Source of the DNA: Sinomonas atrocyanea
GTDB taxonomy: Bacteria; Actinomycetota; Actinomycetes; Actinomycetales; Micrococcaceae
Direction: 5' to 3'
DNA length: 64,000 nucleotides
NCBI RefSeq assembly: GCF_030811715.1
Contig: NZ_JAUSRH010000017.1
Span: forward strand, 1-64,000
Shown one piece after another: positions 15,916 through 24,424 of the stretch. Below the pieces are notes generated by a model, which was given only the letters and a program-made list of their open reading frames with translations, did not search any database and was not told the origin of the DNA. Position 1 is the first letter of the stretch. The number at the start of each line of letters is the position of its first letter. A program made the translations under genes and the position numbers.

Positions 15916-16029
15916 ATGGCACCCACAGCACTGGACACGATCGAGACCATCGCTATCGAGGACGACCCCTGCACCGGCGGCCCGCAGGCCGGCGAGTGCG
16001 TCTACTGCTCCGGCCCGGAAACCGACTGA
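15916..16029 (+). CDS. 37-residue cysteine-containing peptide, unknown
   Basis: A very short gene reading MAPTALDTIETIAIEDD followed by a tail with three Cys, including a CxxC ('CVYCSG'). ATG 15916 follows AAAGGA at a workable distance. The acidic N-terminal part plus a Cys/Gly/Ser/Thr-rich end resembles the leader-core layout of modified peptides, but no modification enzyme is visible nearby. A metal-binding peptide is an alternative. It sits alone between a terminator-like hairpin and a convergent small gene. Confidence 0.45.
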   Translation: MAPTALDTIETIAIEDDPCTGGPQAGECVYCSGPETD

Positions 16030-16043
16030 ACAGGGCCCCAATG

Positions 16044-16277
16044 CTAGGCGGCGGCTGGACCCGAGGCCCGTCGGTGGACCTCGTACTCCTCGAACTCGAT
16101 GATGCGCCGCTCGCCCGCCGGCGATTCCGCCCAGAAGAGGCCCATGCTCGGGTGGATCTCCAGCACCCGGCCGGCAAAGTGCCACACGCCGCCCACTCTC
16201 GCCTCGATGTCCATCCCGGCGCTGAGCTCCCTGCATGCCCTGATACGTCCCGGTGCCACGCCGTGTGCCGTCGCCAT
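16044..16277 (-). CDS. Small conserved protein, paralogue of the protein at 37064-37288
   Basis: About 77 residues. ATG 16277 was preferred to one 18 bases upstream because GGAGG lies five bases before it. After a variable N-terminus comes a single beta-rich domain: a 'G-x-x-IEARVGG' strand, an aromatic-Ala-Gly-x-Val turn, Pro, Gly-x-Phe-Trp, paired Arg-Arg, then Tyr/Phe-Glu-Val/Ile. The same order of residues occurs in the second small protein of this window. The pattern suggests a small beta-barrel (SH3/KOW-like) domain; the function is unknown. It lies downstream of the RpiR gene on the same strand. Confidence 0.6.
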   Translation of the reverse strand: MATAHGVAPGRIRACRELSAGMDIEARVGGVWHFAGRVLEIHPSMGLFWAESPAGERRIIEFEEYEVHRRASGPAAA

Positions 16278-16397
16278 CGTTGCCTCCGCTGTCATCGTGG
16301 TCTCCGCTCGTCGATGCCTCCGCGATGCTTATACCCCGCCGGCCGGCGGAATATCCGACCGGTTGCGCGGCGGGGCGGCCAGCCGGCGCCGGCCGCC

Positions 16398-17300
16398 CTA
16401 GGGCATGTGGCGCGGCGCGGATCTGTGGAGCAGGTTGAATCTCTCCCAACTGCGTTCCACGGCCATCAGGCTCGTTCGGGTGCGCTCGTCGTCGAGCTTG
16501 GCGAGGGCCGCCACGATCCCCTGCTGGACGGCCATGGCACCTGTGAGCGAGGGGAAGAACGAGATGCTCTCCGCCGGCGTGAGCACGACCTCGTCGGCTG
16601 ACTTCTCGAGCGCCAGCGAGAGGTTGTCCGCCAGGACCACGACCTTGGCGCCATTGGCCTTCGCTTCCGTTGCCGCAGTCACAGCGACGTCGTACAGGCG
16701 CCAGTACGAGCAGACCACGAGGGTGTCCCCCGACCTCATCCGGGCCACGGCGTTGGCGAGGCCCGCCGGATTGTCCAAGAGGGACCGGGCCGGGTAGCCG
16801 GCGATCTGCATGTTGTGCACGAAGGCGTGGCCCACGGCGGCATAGCTCCCCTGCGCGGTGACGTAGATGTTCTCGGAGCGGGCCAGGAGATCGACGATCC
16901 GCCCGATGCGCTCCTCGTCCACGCCGCGCAGGAGGCTCGCCAGGGAGTCCGCGTCCTGGCGGAGCGAGGCCCGGAAGGGAGAGTCCTCCGTTCGATGGCT
17001 CTCGGAAACCTCGAGCACCGACAGGTGGGCCAGATAGCGCGCCCTCAGGTCTCGCTGCAGGTCGGGCCACCCCGCGTAGCCGAGCCGCTGGGCCATCCGC
17101 GTCACGCTCGAGACGCTCGTCTGCACCAGTTCGGCGAGTTCCGCCGCCGGGGCGAACGCGGCCTTTGCCGGCTGGCTGGCAATCAGGGCGAACACCTGAT
17201 GAGCGCTTCCTCCCAACGCTTTGTCCGGCAGCAGGGAACGCAGCCAGTCCTCCACGGAGTCAGCCTCGCCGACCCTTGCCACCGTTTCGTTGCTGGCCAC
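16398..17300 (-). CDS. RpiR/MurR family transcriptional regulator with SIS domain
   Basis: About 300 residues from GTG 17300. An N-terminal helix-turn-helix (about 15-90, with 'TSVSSVTRMAQRLGY') is followed by a SIS domain (about 125-260) that binds phosphosugars or similar ligands. GTG 17300 was chosen because an AAGGGAAGGGG site precedes it; longer readings would translate through the operator. It faces the MFS/GAF/amidohydrolase operon and is its likely repressor. The operator at 17326-17348 overlaps both promoters. Confidence 0.9.
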   Translation of the reverse strand: MASNETVARVGEADSVEDWLRSLLPDKALGGSAHQVFALIASQPAKAAFAPAAELAELVQTSVSSVTRMAQRLGYAGWPDLQRDLRARYLAHLSVLEVSESHRTEDSPFRASLRQDADSLASLLRGVDEERIGRIVDLLARSENIYVTAQGSYAAVGHAFVHNMQIAGYPARSLLDNPAGLANAVARMRSGDTLVVCSYWRLYDVAVTAATEAKANGAKVVVLADNLSLALEKSADEVVLTPAESISFFPSLTGAMAVQQGIVAALAKLDDERTRTSLMAVERSWERFNLLHRSAPRHMP

Positions 17301-17325
17301 ACAGCCCCTTCCCTTGAAAAAATCA

Positions 17326-17367
17326 TTGCAGAAAGGCATTGTCTGCAAAAGACCTTGCGCCTACGAT
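17326..17367 (+). promoter_or_regulatory. Promoter and RpiR operator of the MFS operon
   Basis: A good promoter reads TTGTCT (17339-17344), 17 bases, TACGAT (17362-17367). The inverted repeat TTGCAGA-N9-TCTGCAA (17326-17348) covers its -35. On the minus strand, TTGCAG (17343-17348) and AATGAT (17321-17326) with a 16-base spacer could serve rpiR, so one operator would control both directions. Confidence 0.65.
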
Positions 17368-17421
17368 TTCGGATCAAGCGGATCGAACCGTCCGATCACG
17401 CTATCCCCCAAGGAGCAAGCA

Positions 17422-18819
17422 GTGTCCCTTTCCGCAAGGCTAGACCGGCTGCCGCTCAGCAAGCCGCACTATGCCCTCCTCCTCATCGGAGGCCTCGGGT
17501 ACACCTTCGATGGCATGGACAGCGCAATCGTCGCCTTCCTCATGCCGGACGTCCGTCATGTCTTTGCCCTCTCCTCCGGGCAGCTGGGGCTCGTTGCATC
17601 GGCCGCCCCGTTCGGCTTCCTCTTCGGCGCTTTCTTCGCCGGCTACCTCGGCGACAAGCTGGGCCGGAAGAAGGTCATGATGTACTCATTGGCCCTGTAT
17701 GCGGTCGCCTCGCTCGTGGCCGCGTCCGCGTGGAACTTCGAGGTCTTCCTCATCGCCCGGATCCTCGCCGGCGCGGGCGCCGGCGCCGAGAGCGCCATCA
17801 TCGCCCCGTTCCTGTCCGAGTTCGTGCCCCGCCATCGGCGCGGCTGGTTCATCGGCGCCCTGTCCGGGTTCTTCTCCTTCGGCTTCGTCGCGGCAGCGCT
17901 CATCGGCCGCTTCATCGTCCCGGAGATCCCGCAGGGCTGGCGCTGGGCCCAGGTGATCACCTTCCTGCCCATCGTGATGCTGCTCTGGTGGCGGCGCTCC
18001 CTGCCCGAGTCGCCGCGCTACCTGCAGAACCTCGGCAAGGCGGGCGAGGCCGAGCACGTGGTGGCACGCTTCGAGCAGCGGGTCCTCGACGCCACCGGCT
18101 CCGCGCTCCCCACGCCGGATCCGCACCATGCCGAGGAACCGGCTCCGGTGAAATTCTCCTTGGGCAAGGCCATCGCATTCCTCTGGGGACCGAGGATGTG
18201 GCGGATCACGGCTGTCACCTGGCTGATCTGGTTCGTCATCACCTTCTCCTACTACGGCTTCTTCTCGTGGATCCCCACGCTGCTCATCAGCAAGGGCCTC
18301 ACGGTCACCAGCAGCTTCACGTTCTCCCTGTACATCTACCTGGCCCAGATCCCCGGGTACTTCAGCGCGGCATGGCTGAATGAGAAGCTCGACCGCAAGT
18401 TCACCATCGCCATCTACCTCGTCGGCTCCGCAGTCAGCGCCTTCTGGCTCAGCGCGATGACGGACACGCTGTGGATCACCGTTGCCGGCATCGCGCTCTC
18501 GTTCTTCCTCAATGGCACCTACGCCGGCGTGTACGCGTACACCCCCGAGGTCTACCCGACGTGGCTGCGCGCCACGGGAGTCGGCCTGAGCTCTTCGTTC
18601 GGACGCGTCGGCTCCATCACCGCTCCCCTGATCATCGGAGTCTTCGCGACCCAGTGGGGCTTCGCCGGAGTCTTCGGCATGACCACGGCGGTCCTCGCGG
18701 CCGGCGTCATCTGCACCCTGCTCTTCGCCGTCCGCACCGCCGGACGCTCACTCGAAGACATCACCGCCCAGGAAATCATCGGCAAGGAGAAGCCCGCTGA
18801 ATACCCAGCAGCCCACTGA
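17422..18819 (+). CDS. MFS transporter (organic acid/aromatic acid:H+ symporter type)
   Basis: 465 residues with 12 predicted membrane segments. 'GYLGDKLGRKKVM' between segments 2 and 3 and 'PESPRYL' after segment 6 are the metabolite:H+ and sugar-porter signatures. Substrate import is expected. GTG 17422 follows AAGGAG at six bases. Its 3' end overlaps the start of the GAF-protein gene, and the amidohydrolase comes next, so the three form an operon for an amide or cyclic-amide compound. The substrate is unknown. Confidence 0.88.
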   Translation: MSLSARLDRLPLSKPHYALLLIGGLGYTFDGMDSAIVAFLMPDVRHVFALSSGQLGLVASAAPFGFLFGAFFAGYLGDKLGRKKVMMYSLALYAVASLVAASAWNFEVFLIARILAGAGAGAESAIIAPFLSEFVPRHRRGWFIGALSGFFSFGFVAAALIGRFIVPEIPQGWRWAQVITFLPIVMLLWWRRSLPESPRYLQNLGKAGEAEHVVARFEQRVLDATGSALPTPDPHHAEEPAPVKFSLGKAIAFLWGPRMWRITAVTWLIWFVITFSYYGFFSWIPTLLISKGLTVTSSFTFSLYIYLAQIPGYFSAAWLNEKLDRKFTIAIYLVGSAVSAFWLSAMTDTLWITVAGIALSFFLNGTYAGVYAYTPEVYPTWLRATGVGLSSSFGRVGSITAPLIIGVFATQWGFAGVFGMTTAVLAAGVICTLLFAVRTAGRSLEDITAQEIIGKEKPAEYPAAH

Positions 18820-19249
18820 CATCCCCACCGTCGAAGACGCCATCGCCCGCACTGTCGGCTTCAGGCTCTTCACCGTCCTGGCCTTCCGCAACGACGGCCG
18901 GGAGATGGAGCGGATCCACTCCTCCCGTCCTGTCGAATACCCGGTGGGAGGGCGCAAAGAGGTCAGCAAGGACGTGGCCGCCGACTGGCTCCGAGCCAGC
19001 CTGGTGGAGCAGGTCCCCTTCTTCGGCAGGAGCAAGGCCGACGTCGACCGCATCTTCAAGGACGCCGAGCTGATCGCCAGCCTCGGGTGCGGCTCGATCA
19101 TCAATGTCCCCGTCATCGCTGACGGGAAGACCGTCGCGGTCCTGAACGTCCTCGATGCCGAGGGCGCCTACACCGACGACGACGTCGACACCGTACAGAA
19201 CATCGCCAGCGACGGCGCAGACGCGATCATCGCCGCCGCGAAGGAGTAA
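18797..19249 (+). CDS. GAF domain protein with probable CTG start
   Basis: A 150-residue single GAF domain, a small-molecule or redox sensing fold, with 'GCGSIINVPVIADGKTVAVLN' spanning about residues 99-119 as its core. Between the preceding in-frame stop and ATG 18905 the frame has no ATG, GTG or TTG, yet the coding-like sequence 'VEDAIARTVGFRLFTVLAF' continues upstream. CTG 18797 has AAGGAG (18784-18789) seven bases before it and lies inside the end of the transporter gene, implying coupled translation. Starting at ATG 18905 would delete the first 36 residues, including a GAF strand. It may sense or process the operon's substrate. Confidence 0.75.
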   Translation: MNTQQPTDIPTVEDAIARTVGFRLFTVLAFRNDGREMERIHSSRPVEYPVGGRKEVSKDVAADWLRASLVEQVPFFGRSKADVDRIFKDAELIASLGCGSIINVPVIADGKTVAVLNVLDAEGAYTDDDVDTVQNIASDGADAIIAAAKE

Positions 19250-19252
19250 GAG

Positions 19253-20476
19253 ATGCCCAACGACCTGCTCATCACCAATGCGCGCTACCTCGATGCTGCC
19301 GCCGGCGAGTACCGGAAGGGGGCCATCAAGGTCGTCAACGGCACCATCGCCGAGATCGGCACGGATCTGGCTGCCGTTGGCCAGGACACCCTCGATGCCA
19401 GCGGCAAGTTCGTCCTGCCCGGCCTGATCGACTGCCACGTCCACGTCACGGCCGCCACCGCGGACCTCACGCAGCTCGGCGAGTGGTCCCCGAACTACGC
19501 GGCCCTGAACACCGCGAAGCTCATGGGCGACATGCTGGACCGGGGCTTCACCACCGTGCGCGACGTCGCCGGTGCGGACTTCGGGCTCCATGACGCACAG
19601 GCCGAAGGGCTCCTGCGGGGACCGCGCCTGTTCTTCGGAGGCAAGGCGCTGTCCCAGACCGGAGGCCATGCCGACCCCAGGCCTCGGGGCCGGGCAGCCC
19701 ACGACGGCGGCTACTGCTGCCCCCACATCGGGCGCCTGGCGGACGGCGTCGACCAGGTACGCCATGCGGCCCGAGACGAACTGCGCAAGGGCGCGCACCA
19801 CATCAAGATCATGGCCGGCGGCGGTGTCGCCTCGCCAACGGACCGCATCGACTCCACCCAGTACTCGATCTCAGAGATCGAGGCCGCAGTCGAGGAGGCC
19901 GCCGCCGCCAACCGCTATGTCACGGCGCACGCCTACACGGGCCGGGCGATCAACAGGGCCCTCCGCGCGGGGGTGCGGGGCATCGAACACGGCAACCTGC
20001 TCGACGACGAGTCCTTGGAGCTGTTCAAGGAGCACAACGCGTTCTTGACCATGAACCTCGTGACCTACTGGGCGCTGGAGCGGGAGGGGCGCAACTTCGG
20101 GCTCTCCCAGGAGAACTGGGAGAAGGTGGCCGAAGTACTCGACGGCGGGTACGAGGCGCTCGGCAGGGCCCACGAGGCAGGCGTCAACCTCGCCTACGGG
20201 TCCGACCTCCTCGGCGGCATGCAGGCGCACCAGGCCAAGGAGTTCTCCATCAGGGGAAAGATCCAGCCGGCCATCGACGTCATCCGCAGCGCCACCACGA
20301 CCGCAGCGGCCCTCCTGCAGCGCGAAGGCCAGCTGGGAGTCATCGCCCCGGGCGCCCACGGCGATTTCGTGATCAGCAGCGAAGACCCCCTCGCTGACCT
20401 CTCGGTCCTCGCCGACACGCGCCTGGACTACGTGATCCAGGACGGTTCCATCGTCAGGGGCGGGAGCGCCTCCTGA
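19253..20476 (+). CDS. Amidohydrolase family protein (imidazolonepropionase/prolidase-like)
   Basis: 407 residues of the metal-dependent TIM-barrel hydrolase superfamily. Metal-site candidates in order are 'DCHVHV' at about 62, Lys in 'KIMAGGG' near 185, His in 'TAHAYT', His in 'GIEHGN' and Asp in 'YGSDLLGG' near 320. It probably hydrolyses a cyclic amide, dipeptide or carbamate-like bond in the cytosol. It starts three bases after the GAF gene with GAAGGAG inside that gene's end. It is the third gene of the RpiR-controlled operon. Confidence 0.87.
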   Translation: MPNDLLITNARYLDAAAGEYRKGAIKVVNGTIAEIGTDLAAVGQDTLDASGKFVLPGLIDCHVHVTAATADLTQLGEWSPNYAALNTAKLMGDMLDRGFTTVRDVAGADFGLHDAQAEGLLRGPRLFFGGKALSQTGGHADPRPRGRAAHDGGYCCPHIGRLADGVDQVRHAARDELRKGAHHIKIMAGGGVASPTDRIDSTQYSISEIEAAVEEAAAANRYVTAHAYTGRAINRALRAGVRGIEHGNLLDDESLELFKEHNAFLTMNLVTYWALEREGRNFGLSQENWEKVAEVLDGGYEALGRAHEAGVNLAYGSDLLGGMQAHQAKEFSIRGKIQPAIDVIRSATTTAAALLQREGQLGVIAPGAHGDFVISSEDPLADLSVLADTRLDYVIQDGSIVRGGSAS

Positions 20477-20482
20477 CGAGAG

Positions 20483-20977
20483 TCAGCGCTCCTCGGCCCG
20501 GGGAGCCTCATCGCCTGCGGCCTTCGGCCCGCGCCGCCCTGGCCGGCTCGTAGCCAGGGCTCGGGCGATCCTCGGCTCCAGCCAGAAGACGAGCAGCCCG
20601 ACCGGGACCCACGCCCAGCTGCCCCACTCCGTGACCGCGTCCGCGGCCTCGTGACGGCCGTTGGGCATCCCCGCGCCCTCGGCCACGAGCTGGAGCGGGG
20701 CCCCGGCCGCGATGCAGAGCGAGAGGGCCACGGTCCCGGCGAACGCAGCCCTGACGAAGACCGCCTGCAGCGTCGGGGCCCCCTCCCGGGGACGGTGGTA
20801 CGCCAGGAGGACCAGCAGGAAGGCGATCCCCAGGACCACCGAGAGGAAGGTCCAGTCTCCGGGCTGGGCGAAGAACGCGGCACCTGCCGCCACGATGGCC
20901 GTGGTCAGGGCGCCCGTGTCCACCGTTCCCGGCTCCGAGGCTGAACGGGGCCCATCGGCCGCCCCTGGCATCGTCAT
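20483..20977 (-). CDS. Hypothetical membrane protein
   Basis: About 164 residues with four hydrophobic segments (roughly 30-45, 50-65, 85-105 and 125-140) and a charged Arg/Lys-rich C-terminus. I recognise no family. ATG 20977 was preferred over an upstream GTG because a CACAAT -10-like box (20984-20989) lies six bases before it, giving a leaderless reading. It converges on the amidohydrolase gene. Confidence 0.6.
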   Translation of the reverse strand: MTMPGAADGPRSASEPGTVDTGALTTAIVAAGAAFFAQPGDWTFLSVVLGIAFLLVLLAYHRPREGAPTLQAVFVRAAFAGTVALSLCIAAGAPLQLVAEGAGMPNGRHEAADAVTEWGSWAWVPVGLLVFWLEPRIARALATSRPGRRGPKAAGDEAPRAEER

Positions 20978-21063
20978 CCTGCCATTGTGGGCGGGCACAC
21001 GGGCTGCGGTGAAGACGACGCCGGCCCAGCCCCATGGAGGCGGCTCCTAGCGAGGAGGACGCC

Positions 21064-21726
21064 CTACGCGGCGGCGGCCTCGGCGGCCGACGCCGCGTGG
21101 CGCCCGAGCGCCTCGGCCAGCCCCGCGGCGTCGTGCGCCCCGGCGAAGGCCTCGGTGCCCGGCTCGAGGGCGCGCCCGGCGGCGAGCGGGCCGGCGTCGA
21201 CCGCGTCATAGCCGAGCGCGTCGACGAAGGTGAGCGCCCGTTCGCGGGCGGCGGCGTCGTCCCCGGCGACCGCGAGGGCACGGCGGCCGGGCGTGCCGGC
21301 GGGACGGCCGTCGGCCTCGAGCTCGTGGTAGCCGATGTGGTTGAGCGTCTTGACCACCCGCGAGGCAGCGAGGAAGTCCTGCACCACCTCGGAGGAGCCG
21401 CGGCCGGCCAGCTCGGGCATGGCGCCGTCCGTGGGCTCCCAGTAGTTCATGGCGTCGATGACCACCCTGCCGGCGAGCGCAGCCGGGTCGAGCGTGCGGT
21501 ACTTGTGCAGCGGCAGGGCGAGAACCACGAGGTCGGCCTGGGCCGCCTCGGCCGCGGTCACCGCGAGGGCGCCGGGGGTGATGATCTCCACGATGAGCGC
21601 GATGTCCTCGACCGGCTTCGCGGTGGCGATCCGCACCTCGTACCCGGCCTTGAGGGCTTCGCGCGCCACGGCGGTCCCGACGCGGCCCGCCCCGAGGACG
21701 CCGATGCTCCTGATGCCCTGCTCCAT
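21064..21726 (-). CDS. NAD(P)-binding F420 reductase-like protein
   Basis: 220 residues. It opens with 'IGVLGAGRVGTAVAREALKAG', a GxGxxG dinucleotide fold, and has the 'VVVLALPLHKY' and 'VIDAMNYW' strands seen in NADPH:F420 oxidoreductase (FNO) and pyrroline-carboxylate reductase-like proteins. A short Ala-rich helical end follows. It probably reduces or oxidises a small cofactor or metabolite. ATG 21726 places the nucleotide motif at the usual distance from the N-terminus. Confidence 0.82.
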   Translation of the reverse strand: MEQGIRSIGVLGAGRVGTAVAREALKAGYEVRIATAKPVEDIALIVEIITPGALAVTAAEAAQADLVVLALPLHKYRTLDPAALAGRVVIDAMNYWEPTDGAMPELAGRGSSEVVQDFLAASRVVKTLNHIGYHELEADGRPAGTPGRRALAVAGDDAAARERALTFVDALGYDAVDAGPLAAGRALEPGTEAFAGAHDAAGLAEALGRHAASAAEAAAA

Positions 21727-21878
21727 GCTGCCGCACTCCCGTCGATGTCGTGGACACGTCAACTACCTAGGACTTTCAACGCCCTGGCCGTCCCAGGCAT
21801 TCCGGCGCGGTTTGCGGCCGCCCGGGCGGGTAGTGGTTACGGATACGGGGGACGCAGAGCCGAAGGAAGGGCAGGACA
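21727..21878. other. Intergenic region without recognised gene
   Basis: Short open frames exist on both strands but none has a ribosome site together with a coding-like composition. I see no strong repeat here. Confidence 0.5.
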
Positions 21879-22037
21879 GTGAAGCGGCGAGCGACCGTCC
21901 ATGAACACCGGCAGGAATGGATCCGCAGGCAGAGGAACGAAAGGGTTCCCGCGCAGGGCAGGCAGCCCTCGCAGGGCGAACCGTCCCGCCAGGACCGCGA
22001 GGACACGGACTCCGGGCGGGACAGACGGGCGGCCTAG
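21879..22037 (+). CDS. Possible small basic protein
   Basis: A 52-residue frame starting at GTG, preceded by GAAGGAAGGG at 7-8 bases. It is extremely rich in Arg, Gln, Glu and Asp (begins MKRRATVHEHRQEWIRRQRN) and has no hydrophobic core. It ends just before the promoter of the YciI-like gene. Evidence is limited to the ribosome site and G/C-biased third positions; it may be a chance frame. Confidence 0.35.
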   Translation: MKRRATVHEHRQEWIRRQRNERVPAQGRQPSQGEPSRQDREDTDSGRDRRAA

Positions 22038-22062
22038 GGCCTTACCGGCTTAGGATCCGGGC

Positions 22063-22341
22063 ATGGAATTCGTAGTGCTCTACACGCTGCGCGACGGCGC
22101 CGACCGCGCGCGGGTCCTCGAGGTCTACCCGCGGCACAAGGCCTACTACGAGGCCTTCAGGGCCGACGGCGGCGGCCTCCTCGCGCTCGGCCCGTTCCAG
22201 ACGCCGGACCCCGCGGCCAGTTCCATGGGGCTCTTCAGCTCGCGCGAGGACGCCGAGCGGTTCGTCGCCGGCGACCCGTTCGTGCTCGAGGGCCTGGCCG
22301 AGCCGCGCGTCCTCGAGTGGAACGCCGTGCGGTTCACCTAG
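22063..22341 (+). CDS. YciI-like domain protein
   Basis: 92 residues of the dimeric alpha/beta-barrel-like YCII family. It has a central His ('PRHKAYYEAF') and a terminal 'LEWNAVRF' strand. Members are putative small enzymes or substrate-binding proteins; the function is unknown. ATG 22063 lies six bases after TAGGAT (22051-22056), so it is leaderless. A strong bidirectional hairpin follows. Confidence 0.85.
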   Translation: MEFVVLYTLRDGADRARVLEVYPRHKAYYEAFRADGGGLLALGPFQTPDPAASSMGLFSSREDAERFVAGDPFVLEGLAEPRVLEWNAVRFT

Positions 22342-22376
22342 GCCCGCTCGCGACTGAGCCCGCCCACACACGCAGG

Positions 22377-22408
22377 GGCGCGCCGCACCTCCCAAGGTGC
22401 GGCGCGCC
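22377..22408. terminator. Bidirectional hairpin terminator
   Basis: A perfect 14-bp stem with a 4-base loop (CCCA): GGCGCGCCGCACCT pairs with AGGTGCGGCGCGCC. It lies between two convergent genes, so it can stop both. There is no U tract, as is common in actinobacteria. Confidence 0.85.
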
Positions 22409-22448
22409 GTCGTGCACCGGAGCTCGCTGAGCGGCTCCGGCCGTCGCG

Positions 22449-23489
22449 TCAGAACGTCGCGGCGTCGATCACGAAGCGGTAGCGGACGTCCGAGGCGAGC
22501 ACGCGCTCGTAGGCCTCGTTGATCTGCTCCGCGGGGATGAGCTCGATGTCCGCGCCGAAGCCGTGCTCGGCGCAGAAGTCCAGCATCTCCTGGGTCTCCC
22601 GGATGCCGCCGATCATCGATCCGGCGAGCGTCTTGCCGCCGCCGATCAGGCTGAAGGCGTTGACGGCGAGGGACTCCGGCGGCGCACCGACGCTGACCAT
22701 GGCGCCGCCCGCGGCGAGCAGGCCGAGGTAGGCGTTGAGGTCGATCGGGGCGCTGACCGTGTTGAGGATGACGTCGAACGTGCCCGCGAGCTTGGCGAAC
22801 GTCTCGGGATCGGACGTGGCGTAGTAGTGGTCCGCGCCGAGCCGGAGCCCGTCCTCCTTCTTCTTGAGCGACTGCGAGAGCACGGTGACCTCGGCGCCCA
22901 TGGCGTGTGCGATCTTGACGCCCATGTGGCCGAGGCCGCCCAGGCCCACCACGGCCACCTTCTTGCCGGGGCCCGCGCCCCAGCGGTTCAGCGGCGAGTA
23001 GGTGGTGATGCCCGCGCACAGGAGCGGGGTCGCGACGTCGAGCTCGAGGCCGTCCGGGATCCGCAGGACGAAGTCCTCGGTCACCACCACATGGGTCGAG
23101 TAGCCGCCCTGGGTGATGGTGCCGTCGCGGTCCACCGCGCCGTAGGTGCCGACGTTGCCCTCGAGGCAGTACTGCTCGTTGCCCTTCTCGCAGTTCACGC
23201 AGTGGCCGCACGAGTTGACCATGCAGCCCACGCCGACGCGGTCGCCGACGGAGTGCTTGCTCACCTCGCTGCCGACCTCGGTGACGATGCCCGCGATCTC
23301 GTGCCCGGGCGTGAGGGGGTACTGCTGGGGACCCCAGTCCCCGCGGACGGTGTGGATGTCGGAGTGGCAGATGCCCGCGTATTTGATCTCGATGAGGACA
23401 TCCTGCGGTCCCAGCTCGCGGCGCTCGATGGTGGTCTTGACGAGCGGCTCTGCGGCGCCCGGGGCTGCGTAGGCGTTGACGGTGGGCAT
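22449..23489 (-). CDS. Zinc-dependent NAD(P) alcohol dehydrogenase
   Basis: 346 residues of the medium-chain dehydrogenase family, cinnamyl/YahK-like. Catalytic zinc ligands lie in 'GICHSDIH' (Cys about 38) and 'GHEIAG'. The four structural-zinc Cys are in '[15 protein letters not shown]' at about 95-109. The Rossmann motif is 'GLGGLGHMG' near 178. It interconverts alcohols and aldehydes, often aromatic. ATG 23489 has GGAG six bases upstream. It appears monocistronic. Confidence 0.92.
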   Translation of the reverse strand: MPTVNAYAAPGAAEPLVKTTIERRELGPQDVLIEIKYAGICHSDIHTVRGDWGPQQYPLTPGHEIAGIVTEVGSEVSKHSVGDRVGVGCMVNSCGHCVNCEKGNEQYCLEGNVGTYGAVDRDGTITQGGYSTHVVVTEDFVLRIPDGLELDVATPLLCAGITTYSPLNRWGAGPGKKVAVVGLGGLGHMGVKIAHAMGAEVTVLSQSLKKKEDGLRLGADHYYATSDPETFAKLAGTFDVILNTVSAPIDLNAYLGLLAAGGAMVSVGAPPESLAVNAFSLIGGGKTLAGSMIGGIRETQEMLDFCAEHGFGADIELIPAEQINEAYERVLASDVRYRFVIDAATF

Positions 23490-23602
23490 GGTGACTCCAA
23501 TCCGTAGGGTGTTGAGTCTGCTTGATGCGGCAAACATCGCCCAGCATCCTACGCTACCGAGGAGTACAGTCGCATCATCCAGCGCGCTGCGAGGAGGCGG
23601 GC

Positions 23603-24409
23603 ATGGCTGTTCCGGACCGCTTCGGGCTGCTTCCTGCGGGGCCTCTGCTGCTCACCACGGAGGAGACGCGCCTCCTGTGGGCGTTCGTGCACGGCGACAT
23701 CATGGACGCGGCGGTGCGGGCCTGGCTGCGCGCGTCGCTGGGCTTCTGCCCCCGGCACACCTGGGCTTACGCCGTGGTGGAGATCGAGCTGTGGGAGGCC
23801 GGGGTCGGCGGCCGGGGCGGCCACCAGCCGTTCGACGTGTGCGTCCTGTACGAGGACCTCTGCCGCACCCTGTCCGCCCGGCTGGGCCGCCCACGCGGGT
23901 GGGGCCGCCGCGCCGAGGCCGCCCTCGCCCCGGCGCGCCGCTGCTACCTCTGCACCCAGCTCGCCGGGCCGCGGCGGGAGGGGTTCGCCCTCGGGTACGC
24001 GAATTCGAACAGCGCCGCGCTGGCGGCGGAGGCGAACCTCCTGCGCCACACCCGCCGCTGGTGCGCGGCGACGGTCGAGGAGTGGCTCCCCTCGGCCTGC
24101 CCGGCCTGCCTCGGCGGACGGTCCCCCGGGGCGGACGACGGCGGCGCGCGCCTGTGCCGCCTCCACCTCGCCGAGGCGGTGCGCACCCGGACGGCGGACG
24201 ACGCCGGGGCCGCCGCGCGGGTGGCCGAGGCTGCGGACCGGCTCGCCTCGCTCGCGCGGCGCCTCGCCGCCCTCGCCCGCTCGATGACCGCCGCCGGCGC
24301 ACCCGCCGACGCCGGGACGGAAGCGAGCTGGATCGAGGCGCTCGGGTTCTTCGGCGGCTGGCAGTTCCCCGCCTACCTTGCGGGGATCCCGGCAGACGGC
24401 GCCCCCTGA
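23603..24409 (+). CDS. Cys/His-rich protein, DUF6062-like
   Basis: 268 residues with repeated zinc-site patterns: 'GFCPRHTW' (FCxxH) at about 50, 'CYLC' near 115, 'CPAC' near 170 and 'LCRLHLAE' (CxxH) near 190. Each CxxC is thus followed by a later CxxH, suggesting two treble-clef or knuckle folds in a helical protein. This resembles DUF6062 as I recall it. The function is unknown; a role in nucleic acid or cofactor binding is speculation. ATG 23603 has GAGGAGG at five bases. Confidence 0.65.
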   Translation: MAVPDRFGLLPAGPLLLTTEETRLLWAFVHGDIMDAAVRAWLRASLGFCPRHTWAYAVVEIELWEAGVGGRGGHQPFDVCVLYEDLCRTLSARLGRPRGWGRRAEAALAPARRCYLCTQLAGPRREGFALGYANSNSAALAAEANLLRHTRRWCAATVEEWLPSACPACLGGRSPGADDGGARLCRLHLAEAVRTRTADDAGAAARVAEAADRLASLARRLAALARSMTAAGAPADAGTEASWIEALGFFGGWQFPAYLAGIPADGAP

Positions 24410-24424
24410 GCCGCGCCGGCCGCG

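Noticed and set aside
15916-16029. Complete RiPP biosynthetic cluster around the 37-residue peptide
   Set aside because: No lanthipeptide, radical SAM, YcaO, protease or ABC exporter gene lies nearby, so only an orphan candidate peptide is claimed.
21776-22006. Cys/Arg-rich minus-strand frame of 76 codons
   Set aside because: No ribosome site, and composition typical of an antisense shadow of the small plus-strand frame at 21879.
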